A DNA stretch of 64,000 nt from Paralichthys olivaceus (GCF_024713975.1 NC_091102.1:11289001-11353000), one strand, 5' to 3'; shown: positions 40,149 to 61,239, counted from the first letter of the stretch. The notes: generated by a model from the sequence alone, not told the origin. Numbers and translations: made by a program.

Positions 40149-40497
40149 ACCTCTGCCATGGAGGTTATGATTTCACCCGTCTGTTTGTTTGTGGGTTTGT
40201 ATGTGAATACGATTAAACAAAAATTACAGGACAGAATAACATGAAATGTGGTGAGGGTCAGGGAAGGAATAATTAAAGTTTGGTGTGGATTCAGATTAGA
40301 TTGTGTATCCAGAAAACAGTTTTTTGGGGGGAGGGATGTTGTCACCAATTTCTCTGGGAACAATTCAATAACTCATATATATTTGATATTTAAAAGATAT
40401 AAAGAAGATATGAATAGTTATCTATGAGTGTGTGCAATTGGTTGCAGCTTGATTGAATTTAAGTGGACTATATTTGGTATGTGCTCTACTGAATGAC
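40149..40497 (+). repeat. interspersed repeat of the 'cctccnnnnaggaggttatg' family, plus orientation
   Basis: Starts ACCTCTGCCATGGAGGTTATG, contains GGTCAGGGAAGGAATAATTAAAGTTTGG and ends GGTATGTGCTCTACTGAATG. Third recognisable member of the family in the window (see 17020 and 26246). Confidence 0.7.
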
Positions 40498-42136
40498 AAG
40501 AAACTGTTTTTCAGGGCGCAGAACAACTTGGTTTCCAAAGTCCTTCAAGACGTTATGGAGATTTCCCATTCAAATCAAACTGTGGTGGATGATTGGTCCC
40601 AACCTGTCGTCTGTAGTCATTAAAAAAATGTTTTATGAAACTTTTATAACTTACACATTTTAATGAACAAATATGATTAAGGCCAATGGTTGTTAGGGGA
40701 ATGACTCCGGGAAGATTGCAAAGCTTTCAACAGATACTGACATTGCACCTTTGGGATAATATTTCAGTTTAGACAGTTTCTAAATTTTTAGGAAAATTGA
40801 GGTTTATTCATAATCTGTGTTAATGTGCATGACCTGCCATTGTGAGAAATTTGACATTGTCCAGTGCCTCATGGTTGACAAATAAATACAATGATCTTTG
40901 AAAAGAAAAATGATCCCTTTTCTACCATGACTTACCAACTACCCAACTTTAACTGACTGATACTCATTGCTCTGAAACGTGTTGCAAACACATACAGGAA
41001 AACCATAGAGACAAACTGCTGTTGGCTTTATTGTGAGTAATTGCATTGTATTTGTGTATTCACATATTTGCACACCTCTACAGCTGTTTAGTCAGTTAAG
41101 TTTTAGAAAATATGTGGTTTTCTAAAGGTGGAAATGTAAACAAATTCATTATCTTAACTTTTTTTTTGTTTTGGGGGGTTAATGCCCGCTAGGACAGGTA
41201 ATAATGTCTGGGTTCGGAATTTGCTCCTTCTTTACAGCCATGTTATTATCACATCACAGGTGATTGATAATGCAACAGAAAGGAGGGGTCTCGAGTCAGA
41301 AACACACCGTGATAAAAGGTGACTGCTCTGTGAGGTTCACTCTCAAGGGGCTGAGAGTCACCTGACACCATTCTTATAGTTGTTATTTAAAGAAAGACCA
41401 ATGTAACTGATGTCACCCACCCTGAGGCAAGACGGCTGTTGTTTGGTTGGATGTATCATCTCCGGGTTCAAAAGTAAAACAAATTTTTAATCTCATAAAA
41501 GACAAATATTCACAGTATACTGTCACACCAAATACTTTGGTTGTTATTTTACCCTAATTTATTTCTTCATTATAAAAAGTAAAAGTTTCATTAAAAAACA
41601 TTATAATGACTAGAAATGAAAAGTTGTGAGCAAAGTTTTACAATCCACCACAGTTTGATTTGTAGGTGCAACACCTGACCATAACTAATGGCCTTGCGGT
41701 CATTAACCCATTTTACAGTCACTTGTGGTATTTAACTACAATGAAATAAATGCATTTATGCTTAAGAGCATATACCCCAAAACCAAACAGTCTTGGTTAA
41801 TTTCACATTTCACTAATGCCACAAATTATATATATAAGAATAAATATAATGATACAATGATGCCGTGATGATTGTGATTGTATGTAGTGAATGTACTTGG
41901 CCTTGCAGAGGCAGCCCAGTAAAGGTTGTGCTGGTGATACAAGCCTTATCAGCCTAATGGAGATGTAGATAATGGGAGAGGAGAGTCATAAGTTACCAGA
42001 GAATAAGATAGGATGTTTCCCTCCGATGAGCCTCAGAAGTGTTAGTGGATTTCTGAGAATACCAGAGATTTATTGAACAGGTACAGTACATTTTGCTTTT
42101 CTTCCACCGGAACTACTACTAATAATCAACCAGGAC

Positions 42137-42137
<1 letters not shown>

Positions 42138-42171
<34 letters not shown>

Positions 42172-42179
42172 ACTAATAT
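42138..42179 (+). repeat. poly-C run, 42 bases
   Basis: Uninterrupted run of 42 C in the intergenic region, about 780 bases upstream of the abcb11 start codon. Length in the source may be affected by sequencing error. Confidence 0.95.
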
Positions 42180-42449
42180 TTGCTTTTGTTAATGTATGTA
42201 ACTAACCGTTGTGTTGTTGATGATAGAAGCCTGTGTGTAGCATGTGTGTATTTTCTTCTCACATCCTACACTGTAAAAGTTTTAGTGAAGCGTTTCCTCT
42301 AAGAGTTTCTCTATGATATTGTTATGTCTCAAGCTTAACATGTAAAGTCCCTTGAGAAAACGTATGAGGGGATTTGGTGCCATAAAGAAAATAATTGAAA
42401 TGATTGTTAATGCTGCTTAAGGAAAAATGTAAATGTCACAAGACAGAAA

Positions 42450-42892
42450 CACTAGAAAGAATTTCTTCTCAAAATCATCCAAGATTTTTATTGATAATTT
42501 TTTTATTGCATAATACTACTAACTTTTTATGTAATATACTTACTAAAAACACTTTCACCACCATTGGACTGCACTTTAACATTTTAAAGTTTCAACTGTG
42601 CAATATTCATCTGTCTGTGCAATATAAACACTCATGTGCAATTCATTCACTGTAAATATCCTCACATTACATATAGTTATTCCTGTCTTTACTCTGTATA
42701 TACTAGTTTAATTACATTCATATGTTTCTATATTTCTATTTTTTTTTAATCCTCCTTACACTTAATTATTGCATGGTACTTGTTACATATTACTTGCTGA
42801 TGTCTTTTGACTCTTGCTGCTGCAACACTGCAAATGTCCCCTTTGTGGGACTAATAAAGGAATTCTAAATCTTAATCTTAATGATTAAACTT
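42450..42892 (+). repeat. retroelement-like 3' end with short tail repeat, upstream of abcb11
   Basis: Ends with CAACACTGCAAATGTCCCC, TGTGGGACTAATAAAGGAAT and then a repeated CTTAAT-type tail. This wording is characteristic of a common fish retroelement 3' end whose tail is a short tandem repeat. The left boundary is approximate. It ends about 65 bases before the abcb11 start codon. Confidence 0.6.
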
Positions 42893-42957
42893 CCAAATGA
42901 TCATTTTGATGATTTTCTACAGTTGCCAAGTAAGCACACTGACTCAGGAAGGTAAAC

Positions 42958-51724
<8,767 letters not shown>

Positions 51725-51912
51725 GCACCTGAAGTCACGTATGATGAGCATATGATTAAAAAAAAAAAGATATTTGTACGTAGTGTTTTAATTATAGTAT
51801 TTGTCATGTTGTGGTATTACAGTGAAAAAGTGTTAGGTTCCTGCAGTGGCTCAGACATTATACATAGAGCACTAGGCTTTATGTGGCACAAAGCACAAAG
51901 TGAGAGCTGGGC

Positions 51913-51918
51913 AATAAA
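51913..51918 (+). terminator. abcb11 poly(A) signal AATAAA
   Basis: First canonical hexamer after the abcb11 stop, 189 bases downstream. A second lies at 52068-52073. Confidence 0.55.
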
Positions 51919-52563
51919 ACAGTATCAATATCACAATTTAACTGTCCAATGTATATCATTGTTTGATTTTGATTTTCCAACATTAACAGTGAGCGTGGAG
52001 TTTTCAGGATACATAAAGAATAGAATGCCTTTAATGTCATCGCACAATGAAGCATGGTGAAATTAAAAATAAACATGTTTACCTGTGATAATTCCTGAAA
52101 TTTTTTAAATCAGAAGCAAAAAGTATTTAAAATGATTTAAATTCAGTTCGTAGGATCTTAGTCAAAAGAGCTCTGTGATTTCATTGTAGCAAACATGTTA
52201 TGTTTGTCATTTCTGAGCAGTTACTTCAAAATGTCTTTCGTCCTGGATTTAGTTTTATAAATACACACTCAGCACCAACACAAGTACACACACACACACA
52301 CACACACATTTTTTCAAGCCTGACTGAACAGTAGCCTGCGAACTCAGGTACAGTTACATCACGTTGTGCCCGGCCTCAGGTGCCACTGGATGCTAGACAA
52401 CCACTGACAGCGGGAAAAGACTTTGAAATCAGTTGAACTAATCTGTCTAATCTAGTTACATCAGAAACTTTGTTCTCCCTCATTACATTTTGCCTGATAA
52501 GTATTTGATTGATTTGAATTTGCTTGAAGAAACTAAGTGACATAAACACAGAACAGGACATAC

Positions 52564-52652
<89 letters not shown>
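52564..52652 (+). repeat. (TATC)n microsatellite
   Basis: About 22 perfect copies of a four-base unit (ATCT/TATC), in the abcb11-g6pc2 spacer. No spacer structure, so not CRISPR. Confidence 0.97.
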
Positions 52653-53105
52653 GCACATATATCAGTGTTAGGGAAAAGTATATTTCAGACATATTGTTGA
52701 GTTCAAGTCATGGTGCAGATTTATAATGCAGCACAATTTATATGTTATCTAAACCTACGCTAATATCTGATGTAATGTTATCATAATGACCTCATGCAGT
52801 CTCATTATTTTTTTAACGTTTTGTCACTGATACACTGAACCAAACAATTACGAAGATCTTCTGATGAAGATATTTAAATATGTTTTAAATTTGAGGTATA
52901 ACCTGTTTTAGGCTTTGTAAGAGTAAAACACTCATCTATATATTTGAATTTGACATCTATTTTAATCTGATATTTACAGTGAACTAGTTTAAAAATGTAA
53001 TGTATATTACAACCTGTGTTAGGCCATTGATTGTGTTCATGTCAGATGTTCTTTAGAAAAGAAACCGAAGCATAAACCTGTGTGTATTCAGAGGAAAATA
53101 GACTC

Positions 53106-53478
53106 TTAAAGGTACATTGTGTAGAATTTTTTGATATCTAGTGGTGAAGTTTCATGTTGCAGCTGAACACCCCTCACTTCACCCTCTCCTTCCAAACATG
53201 AACAAGAACCTGTGGTAGCTTCAGTTGTCATAAAAACTCAAAAGGTGTTTAGTTTGTTCAGTCTGGACTAATGTACAAAACATGGCGGCCTCCATAGAGA
53301 GGACCCCCTCTATGTTAATATAAAGTATTTCAATATAAAGAGCCTTTTCTGGAGTAAAGAAAACTACAATTCATATAATTTAGATGAAACGAAGTAGTGA
53401 AAATATCATGAGGATTATTCTCCATTAAATTTCTGCCAAAGTTCCCTTTCACCTAAATCTTACACACTGGACTTTTAA
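53106..53478 (-). mobile_element. MITE-like TIR element, copy C (inverted)
   Basis: A 373-base copy, inverted relative to 15722-16095, with ends TTAAAGGTACATTGTGTA and TACACACTGGACTTTTAA. Length is almost the same as copy A, and the internal sequence aligns along its full length when reversed (for example GAAAACTACAATTCATATAA against TTGTATGAATTGTAGTTTTC in copy A). Confidence 0.8.
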
Positions 53479-53854
53479 ATCAAAATAATGCAATATAACT
53501 TTCCAATAGAGCTCTTTAATGAAAAACATAACAGTTTTTTTTTTACAATAATCATGTACAACAATTATTAATGCTTCACATAAACACTCATACAACAGGC
53601 AACTCAGATGACACATATCATTTTTGCTATGTTCATGGCAAAAAGACCAGTATTTCATCATATAAGACCAGTATTTACTACTAAAACACAGTTTTGTTAC
53701 TTATTTTAAGATATATTGCATTTTCAGTGCTTTTGTGACTGTGCAGTTACTGTAAGTAGCAGTCTGACAGGTTTGCGTGTATCCAAAGCCCATTTGATGT
53801 CTCCTAATGCTGGTAAAAAAGTGATGTGAGAAATCCTACAAATGAATTAATAAT

Positions 53855-55264
53855 CTAAGACAGCTTCCTGTCCTCATCTCCAATCAACAAATGAACACAG
53901 TACGGAATAAGAGCCACCACACCAAGAGGTACGGAAGCACTCTTACAGAACGACAGTACATAAAACAAAACCTCTGTGTGAGTGGGTATTTTGATGAAGT
54001 CGTACAGCTGCAGACACGTGAGAGTTGCAGTCACACACATAAGTTTGAATCTGGTTTTGTTGCCGTTCTTCCCCTTGCAGCTCTGGATGAACATCTCAGA
54101 GTTGACCGCCAGGCCCAGGCCAAACAAGGCTCCGAGGTTTCTCAAAAGACCAGCAAAAGGGGTGGTGTCCAGATGGATCCACTCTGGGTTAGCACACCAC
54201 TTCTTTGCTTTGGTGACTGACCACAGAAGATCAATGCCCATCACTTTCAGGAGCAGATAAAAGCAAACAGCAAAGGAGAAAAGAAAAACGTTGGTCTGGG
54301 TGTACACTTTCAAGCTGGCGCTGTAAACTGAGGCGATGCGATCAAACATGGCAGCAACCAGCATACCTGAATGATAAGAAATACAAATGTTAATTCTTAC
54401 ACAAACTACAGCTTCATACAACAGATTGTGTTTGTTTGTGAATACAAGCTGGAGCTCACCCAACAAAAGACCGAGGATAACCTGATGTGGGAAATGTGTC
54501 GCCATAAAAACCCTGGAGATACAAACGCTCGTCTGAATGATCCAGAAAGACATCCACAGGCCTGACCTCAGTAGATAAAACCTGAAAGGACACATTGAGA
54601 CGTCACCCGTGATGAAGAAACTACTCACGTTATGGAATAGTTTCAATATATCTGCCCACCTCTGAAAACTCTGGGCAGAGGAGGCACTGGAGGAAGGCCT
54701 GGTGAAGTTGAGAAAAGAGGTTGTCATCACATACCACACACAGGAAGAACCCATGGCATGACCCGACGGACTACCTGCACAAACACATCAGTGTTAGCAT
54801 TGCTTTCAATGGGATTATTTTCCTTTATATTGCAGACATGGTGCTGACCTGGCCCTGTTTCACACGTGATTTGAAATTGCTCCAAATGTGGGGCTGAATT
54901 GTTGTGGTAAAATGTAGTTTCTTGGACCCACCAGTAAGGCCGCTGACCAAACAGAATCCTAAAAAGACAAGCAGAAGATTATAAATTGCATACATATAAA
55001 ATGCACTGAAAGTTAAAATATGAATCTGTCCTGAAGGTCGGCTTACCATTTGAAAATTAGATTGAACCAGTCTCCTATAACAGCAGCCCATATCATCTTG
55101 GTGCCCACATTATGACTGAGATGGAACCACAGGGGGAAGTAAACAGAGAAAATGTTGCGAGGGTCTCCCACAGTTGACATGAAGTTGAGAAAGCTGTGAT
55201 ATTCCCTGAAGTTGTTCTGCAGGTGCTGTATAACCAGCACACCGCTGCCGTGGACTAAATCCAT
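53855..55264 (-). CDS. g6pc2: g6pc2-type glucose-6-phosphatase catalytic subunit, complete
   Basis: ER multi-span phosphatase that hydrolyses glucose-6-phosphate in the ER lumen; the G6PC2 paralogue sets glucose sensitivity in islet beta cells. Exons in transcript order: 55047-55264, 54849-54958, 54660-54774, 54460-54581, 53855-54366; 1,077 bases, 358 residues (human G6PC2 355) in the usual five exons. The phosphatase signature is present: Arg in FGQRPYWW (about 79), SGHAMG with His 115, and [13 protein letters not shown] supplying Arg and His near 171 and 177. Start ATG at 55262-55264 ([16 protein letters not shown]) matches human MDFLHRNGVLIIQHLQ; upstream in-frame codons have no ATG. The C-terminus EDRKLS lacks the KKxx retrieval signal of G6PC1. 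The choice of paralogue rests mainly on the spc25-abcb11 neighbours. Confidence 0.92.
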
Positions 55265-55355
55265 CTGAAGCTGCCTCTCTGTGTGCACGACTGCAAACAG
55301 CTGCTTCCTCAGCACCAGTCAAAGCACCATGAACCCACATCGCACCTCTGATGCC

Positions 55356-55363
55356 TTTATATA
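55356..55363 (-). promoter_or_regulatory. g6pc2 TATA box
   Basis: TATATAAA on the minus strand (plus-strand TTTATATA), about 95 bases upstream of the g6pc2 ATG, with a CCAAT motif on the same strand at about 55385-55389. The known mammalian G6PC promoters are TATA-driven. Predicted start of transcription is near 55330. Confidence 0.6.
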
Positions 55364-56564
55364 TCCGGGACACCATCATAAATCATTGGACGGGACCATG
55401 GCAACACCTTCCAGCTCTCCAGAAATAAAGTAATGTGTCCCCTGGTCGCGAGGGCTCAGCATTTTAAGACATGTTACAAAAACTGTTTACACCCAGAAGG
55501 GCCATTAGATGTTTCACAGGCCATTGCTTTTACAATTGTTAAATATTAGCCATTGTACACACTGAAAGAGACAGAACCCTGTGTGACCCTGTGAATCCTT
55601 TCAGCCTCATTAATATTCTCATTCTCTGTGAACGTAGCAACAAAATGGGTTTCCTATAAAACTGTAACTGGAAAACACAGTCCATCTGGCATCCACAGCT
55701 GGGAACACTGACTGGATCCATCACCATTAGTTTTTTTTTTTATATATTAAAACTGCAGCTATCTTCGTTAAAACATCAACATACACATCATATCAATTGT
55801 TATTTGTTGCTCTACAATAACAAAGTATTTTTTACTTCATGCTGATGAGGAATGTGGTGCAGACTTGTTTCAAACCTACCTGAACTTCATAAAATTCACC
55901 ACAAGGTGGTGTGACGTCACAGCAAAGACGTGTTCCTGGTTTAAACTGAAAACATTCATATTTCATATTTAGGAAAAACACTGAAAAACATGGCGCTTCT
56001 GAATGGTTTTTGGTGGACTTTTAAATGGAAGAAAATTAATATAACGTGGTTATTGCCTCATTAGTACCTTTTGACTAATGAGGGTCAAAGAGATATCCTT
56101 TAAAAAGATTCACCTAACTTCTCATTACTGTGGGGGGAAAAAAGTGTTTGGACACATAGTGAGTAACAGGAGACACCATCAAGACTATTTGATTAATTTG
56201 ATCTTTTTTTTAACTAAATTTCATATCCATGAATCTAAATTCCAACATAGAAAATCAACATTTTCAGATCTCACCATTTATAGCAAGCAATACATTTCCC
56301 CCATCTCCAATTGTACAAATAAAAAAAGCTATTAAGACCTCTAAGTATTGTAAGCTTTACAAGAAAGGTATCGTAACACCTTTTAATTTGACCTTAGAGT
56401 GGTTTGACTTTTTTAACCCTAATGATACTTGTCTGTTTCTGAATGATTTAACAAAGTTAAATAAAAAAAGTAATAACAACACGTCATTTCCGACGCTCAG
56501 TCCCTGCCCTCGTACACAAGCCTACAAACAACGAAGAAGAACAGGCCCCGCCTCTTTATACTAA

Positions 56565-56579
56565 CCGCCCATATTTGAA
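56565..56579 (+). promoter_or_regulatory. CDE/CHR-like cell-cycle element of spc25
   Basis: CCGCCC followed after three bases by TTTGAA (56574-56579). TTTGAA is the CHR bound by the DREAM/MuvB complexes, and a GC-rich CDE a few bases upstream is the typical partner in promoters of G2/M genes. A GC box (GGCCCCGCC) lies just upstream and an ETS-type CGGAAG near 56749. Function is inferred. Confidence 0.5.
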
Positions 56580-57612
56580 AATAACGTCTGTTTCAGCAAC
56601 GAGCCGTAAAGTGAGTAGAGCTGAAGTGTGAGTAAATCCTTCATGATACGTCTTTATCACGTCTCTGACTTTGCTCCCGCCTGTGACCGAGGTATCGGTC
56701 TTTTTCCAGCGTTTCTCTGTAAAAGCACCAGTCGCTGTGTTTTTGCTGCGGAAGTAGCGTAAACTGTGGGGAATCTTCGGCTAACTGCTAATGTTGCCCA
56801 GCTAACGCTAACCTGCTAACGTCGCTGAGTCGAGCAGTCACACTGTAAACGCAGTATGTTAAAGTCGAGTGGGGAGTTAGCAGACGATGCTAACAACAGT
56901 GAACTAGTCGCTCTGTTCTACTTTCACTTAATAGAACCTGCCTCATTAGATGTCGCTTTCAGGGTAAACAACGACACATGTTGTATATCGGATATTGTTG
57001 ATGCCGCGCGGGAATTTAACTTGGTTGTCATAAAATATCTTCTCGATCTTTCACAACATGGGTGTTGCAGAAAGCAGATTCAGTGTTCACTAGGATGAAC
57101 CTGCTGCTACATCCATCCCAGTTGTTTTTGATTCATCAAGGGACTCAACGTTCACTGTTATTGTCATCTCTCGATTTTACTGTTTCACACAAAACAAGGA
57201 AATGGTGAAATATCGTGATTTCCAACATTGTAAGACTGAGGACATGCAGCATATTTGAGAACAATAAAAAGGCTAAATGACAGTTTGGTTAAATAAAAGG
57301 GTTAAAATGATTATTAACTTGTTGACATCTTGACTTTGACGTTAGCTATCACATGTAACCGTCTTACTATTTTAAGTGAACTTTTAATTCTCTCTGGTAT
57401 CCTGTCTATGCTGTTGTATTACCTTACTGTTTCACATATTTATCTATGGAAGCAGATAAGAGTGTTGATCTATGTCACATCTATCGTTTAACATTATGGC
57501 AGGTGCCTGGTTCCTTCATCTTAACATTACCATTTTCAGTGAGTTGGTTGCATATCATCACCATTGGGAGATTGCAGTTGTGTTTATTTTTCTACTTTAA
57601 AAACAGAACATC

Positions 57613-60600
57613 ATGACGTCCATCACTGATCCAAACTCCAGTGTCAGGTTCACCAGTGCAATGGAGGAGAGCCACAACAAACTGCTTAAAGAATATGGGG
57701 AGATAATGGACACATCTACAGAGTTGTGTCAGTCCCACAGACAGTTTGTGAAGTCGGCACTTGGTATGTACTTATTTCACACTTTGTATTTGAACTTGGT
57801 TAAATCTTACAAAATGTAAAGCGACAACTAGAGCTTTTGTCTTGTTACCCTACCTATCACCACCTGAACTTCTTTAATTAAATATATTTACAGTAATGCA
57901 AGCTATGAAAACATACAATGACAGGGGAATTTTTCAAACTTTTAGCAGGAGTTATTGACAGTTACTAAGAGGAATGCAGACAGACCCAGTTCAGACCTGG
58001 TATTAAAGTCAGATCAGTGGACAGCTCAGTGTTCAGGTTACCCACCTAAGATCACTCAGGCCATATATGGAGGTGGTCTGGGACATACGGTATGTGGCCA
58101 CATTCATTTAGCAGTGTATTTTTTCATTTACAGTGTTTTCCCATACACTGAACAATTTGTGGCCACTGCCACAATATTAGCACAGCCTATCATATCAATT
58201 GTTTTTGAAAGGGCAACATTTTATGCCCGAATATAGTATATGTAAAAAAAAAAATGTAGTTTTTCATTTTACTTTTACTCTTACTCAATTTTAGCTCACT
58301 TGCTTGGTTATTTATTGCTGTTTTTTCCTTGTAGATACTTGTTTAAAGAAATGCAAGGATGATGAGATGCTGTTTGAGACGATACAGACATTCAAAAGGG
58401 GTGAGCTGCTGCATTAGACCATAGAGCGTTGATCTATGCTTTACACAGTTGTTATTCTTTATTTATGTTTAGAAGATTGATTGATTTGTGTATATCAGCA
58501 TCACCATCTGTGTAATTGGTCATCACATATTTGTTTTTTTACACAAACTTTAGGCCCATGTTTGTGTTTTGGGAAGAAATATTGTAAAACAGCTTCAAAA
58601 CCTCTGTTTCTGTGAAAATACTGATGCAGTTTTTGTCCCCCAGATGTTGAACAGAAGACTGTATCATTGAAGCAGAAACAACATGATATTTCTGAAGTCA
58701 TATCTGAAATCCAGCAGAAGGAGATGCAGAAAGAGGAAATCATTCAGAAAATAGAGAAACTTAAACGGGAACAAACCAAGAGAAAAGAGTGTAAGAAAAT
58801 TAAATTAATGGAAAAGATCAGAGAACTAAATCTGTAGCTGTTTCATTCAACCCTGAACTTGTTCTTGTTTTCTTTCTCTTTCAGTTATAGAGTCTCAAAA
58901 TAAAGCAAACAAAGACAGACTGAAAAATCTCCAGAAAGCGAGATTAGTCTTTCAGGATCATTTGGGGATGGAGATACGAACAATTCTTGGCAAAACACAA
59001 TTGGTAAAAGGTACATTGAACACAAACTTGTACATTTCCATATTCAGCATCTTTATATTTTTTAATAGAGTGTATTTTTTGTACAACTCATATGGTTTTC
59101 TAACTGCATATCTCTTCTTCTGACCTGAAGCTTGTGGGCTCTCAGTCTTCTTTTGTTACTTGTATTACCTCTATAGAATGACGTAGTCGTTGGTGTGGAA
59201 ATAACTACATTGTAATAGTTAGTCATATGATGTGCACCCATTGATGACCTGACAACTGTTAAAAAATATGTGATTCTTTAAGAATTACATTAACAATACT
59301 GTGCAGAGGTTGTTGCACATTGCATCAGTAGAACACCATTAAGGACTACTGTGCTGTAGAATTGTTTTGTACACGGTCAGAAAAATTATATCTTGTCTTA
59401 AGTTAACACTAGCTGGTTTTTAAGTACATGTAAATATGACTTCAAGATTTACAAAATGTGTGTTTTTGTCATTTGTGAAGGTGAGAAGTTGCAGTTTGTT
59501 TTCCGGAATATCAACCCCTCAAACCAAGACAGCGCCTACATCGTCACAATGGGGATTAAAGAAGATGGAGCTTACCAGAGTAAGTTAACAAACAGACACA
59601 CGCTTTATGCAGTCGTAAGACATTTTTCTTCTTGTTTGTATTTTTGTTAGTGAAAAAAAAAAAAGCAAGGCAAACATCTGATCCTTCCCAAAACATGTAT
59701 CCAAAGCGGCAGTCTTCACTATTGTTTAATGCAAGCCAAACTGGCAGGGCACTCAATTTGAGTCAGTGTGAGAGTCAACTGTGCATCTTCGGGTGAGTGA
59801 TCTCTAATGTTACCTGAAAATGGAGCAGAGTTTGTTGCATATTAAACTCAAAGGGTTTGGTCCATGGCAGCAAACTGCTACAGTAGTTTCTGAGGCAGTT
59901 GAAACTGTAGTGTGCCCAAGGGGAGGACCAATAGTCCAACTGTCTATTAAGCCAACAAGCTGCTGCATCTCCTAACCCCTAAGCCCAGCACATGTGCGGC
60001 TTTGGCACAGGAAGCAGGGCAGAGTCAGAAAGTCAGTGTTTCTATCCTCAAGCCTGCATGTCAAGGTGACCGCATTTAGCCCCTGATGGTTATGAAAGCA
60101 GTGTGTCACTACATGAGTGATAGGGAAGTGCTGTATGAATAACTCATTGACTGACTTAGAAAGCACAAAATGCAAGAAAGTTACTGTATGAATGCAGTCA
60201 ATTTAGCAAACTGTCTCATTGTTGTACTAGACTGACATTAGATGTCTATATGCGATGAAACCATCAGTAAAAATCTTGTTTTTTGGTCTGAACACTGTAG
60301 AGAGCAGTTCTTAACTTGAAATTTACCTTTGACATGCCACATCAATGATATACTAGGATCTCACATCTATTTGTTTTTAAAGACAAACAACTGTCTCCGT
60401 CTGGGACATAAACCATAACCAATCATAAATCAGGCACAAACTTTTCCTAACCCCGGGCCATCGGATATATCTGATCCTGTATATGTTTGTGACCAGGAAC
60501 AAATTGGTGTTAGCGGATGAGTGCCACGGGAAGGAGTTTTTATAAACAGACCTTTATGCCAATAATACAAATTTCCCCATCCTCATTAAACATCACAGGT

Positions 60601-60764
60601 GGTTTCCATAAGATTTACCAAACTCTTCAATTTCTACAGTTGTGTCTAGTGACCCAGCGCTCGAGTGTTTGCCGGCATTGGAACGTCAACTTCAGGAGAC
60701 CAATAACTTACCAGCATTCCTGGCAAATGTCAGGAAGGAGTTTATCTCTCAGGCACGCTGCTGA
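57613..60764 (+). CDS. spc25: spc25, NDC80 kinetochore complex subunit, complete
   Basis: Subunit of the NDC80 complex (Ndc80-Nuf2-Spc24-Spc25) that links microtubules to kinetochores; Spc25 pairs with Spc24 and docks on Mis12/CENP-T. Coding exons 57613-57763, 58335-58400, 58644-58790, 58885-59010, 59481-59579 and 60640-60764; 714 bases, 237 residues (human 224). All internal introns are phase 1. The N-terminal two thirds is a charged coiled coil rich in Q, E and K; the C-terminal globular RWD domain starts around GEKLQFVFRNI and ends ETNNLPAFLANVRKEF, close to human KTNNFSAFLANVRKAF. The donor at 59010 could alternatively be at 59003, giving a two-residue difference only if frame is otherwise compensated, so 59010 is preferred. 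Intron 59580-60639 shows no feature. Confidence 0.92.
57955..58240 (+). repeat. possible interspersed repeat in spc25 intron
   Basis: Contains CAGTTCAGACCTGGTATTAA and GTGGCCACATTCATTTAGCAG, phrases seen in common fish repeats. Boundaries and class are uncertain. Confidence 0.35.
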
Positions 60765-61233
60765 GATCAGAACGATGGAGGGACACAAAAACATTCCTGC
60801 TACACTGTGGACTAATGTAAACAAGGAAGAACCATATGAGAAGAAGAATCTTTTTGTAGAGCAGGAGAGTTTTTAATCTGTATCTACACCCCTGTAAACA
60901 ACACATTATCTAATGTGTGTGTATATGGATCTACAGTTCATTTTGGGGGCATAAAAAAAAAAGCCCTCCTGAAAAATCTGGACTATATACAGTCTATATT
61001 TTTGAGCATTTTTATATTGCAGTTCACTAGACAAAGAGTTTTTCCTTGAAATTGGGTGGATATGGTCTTGTGTGTGTATCTACTCAAATCCAGAGGTTTT
61101 CTACAGGTATGTTCTTTAAAAGCAAAGATAAGTAAAGTAATTGAAAATTCACGTATTGATATAAACAGTTTTCATAAATGTTTTCATGTATTTACTTGTT
61201 TTTCATTATACTTTTATTTTCCTGTGTTCCATT

Positions 61234-61239
61234 ATTAAA
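61234..61239 (+). terminator. possible spc25 poly(A) signal ATTAAA
   Basis: Variant hexamer about 470 bases after the spc25 stop; no AATAAA was noticed between. The nostrin gene converges from the other side. Confidence 0.35.

Larger units (their letters stand above)
37259..42957. other. intergenic region between dhrs9 and abcb11
   Basis: Head-to-head spacer of about 5.7 kb that must hold the promoters of both genes. Contents I can name: repeats at 37447-37745, 40149-40497 and 42450-42892 and the poly-C run at 42138-42179. No exon similar to a known protein was found; the small open frames (for example 38543-38821, 40070-40363) lack similarity to anything I know. I looked for a bile-acid-receptor IR-1 site before abcb11 and found none convincing. 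Confidence 0.7.
51725..53854. other. 3' intergenic region between abcb11 and g6pc2
   Basis: Tail-to-tail spacer of about 2.1 kb holding the two 3' UTRs, poly(A) signals AATAAA at 51913-51918 and 52068-52073 for abcb11, ATTAAA on the minus strand at 53515-53520 as the best candidate for g6pc2, a TATC microsatellite and TIR element copy C. No other gene seen. Confidence 0.7.
55265..57612. other. divergent intergenic/5' region between g6pc2 and spc25
   Basis: Contains the g6pc2 TATA promoter at one end and, from about 56500 to 56830, a CpG-rich stretch that should be the spc25 promoter and non-coding first exon. A splice acceptor AG at 57605-57606 just before the spc25 ATG shows the 5' UTR is spliced from upstream. 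The 80-codon open frame at 56856-57098 lies in this leader region and resembles nothing I know. Confidence 0.6.

Noticed and set aside
41332-41346. AGGTTCACTCTCA as a possible FXR IR-1 element for abcb11
   Set aside because: Only one half-site resembles AGGTCA; the second half does not match TGACCT.
52564-52652. Tandem repeat array as a possible CRISPR-like or satellite array
   Set aside because: Simple four-base microsatellite with no spacers.
56856-57098. 80-codon open frame in the spc25 leader region
   Set aside because: CpG-rich leader/intron sequence, no similarity I recognise, and the true spc25 ATG at 57613 has its own splice acceptor just before it. Possible uORF at most.
60517-60876. 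119-codon plus-strand open frame
   Set aside because: Overlaps the last spc25 exon in the wrong frame; the correct frame ends at 60764 with clear Spc25 similarity.
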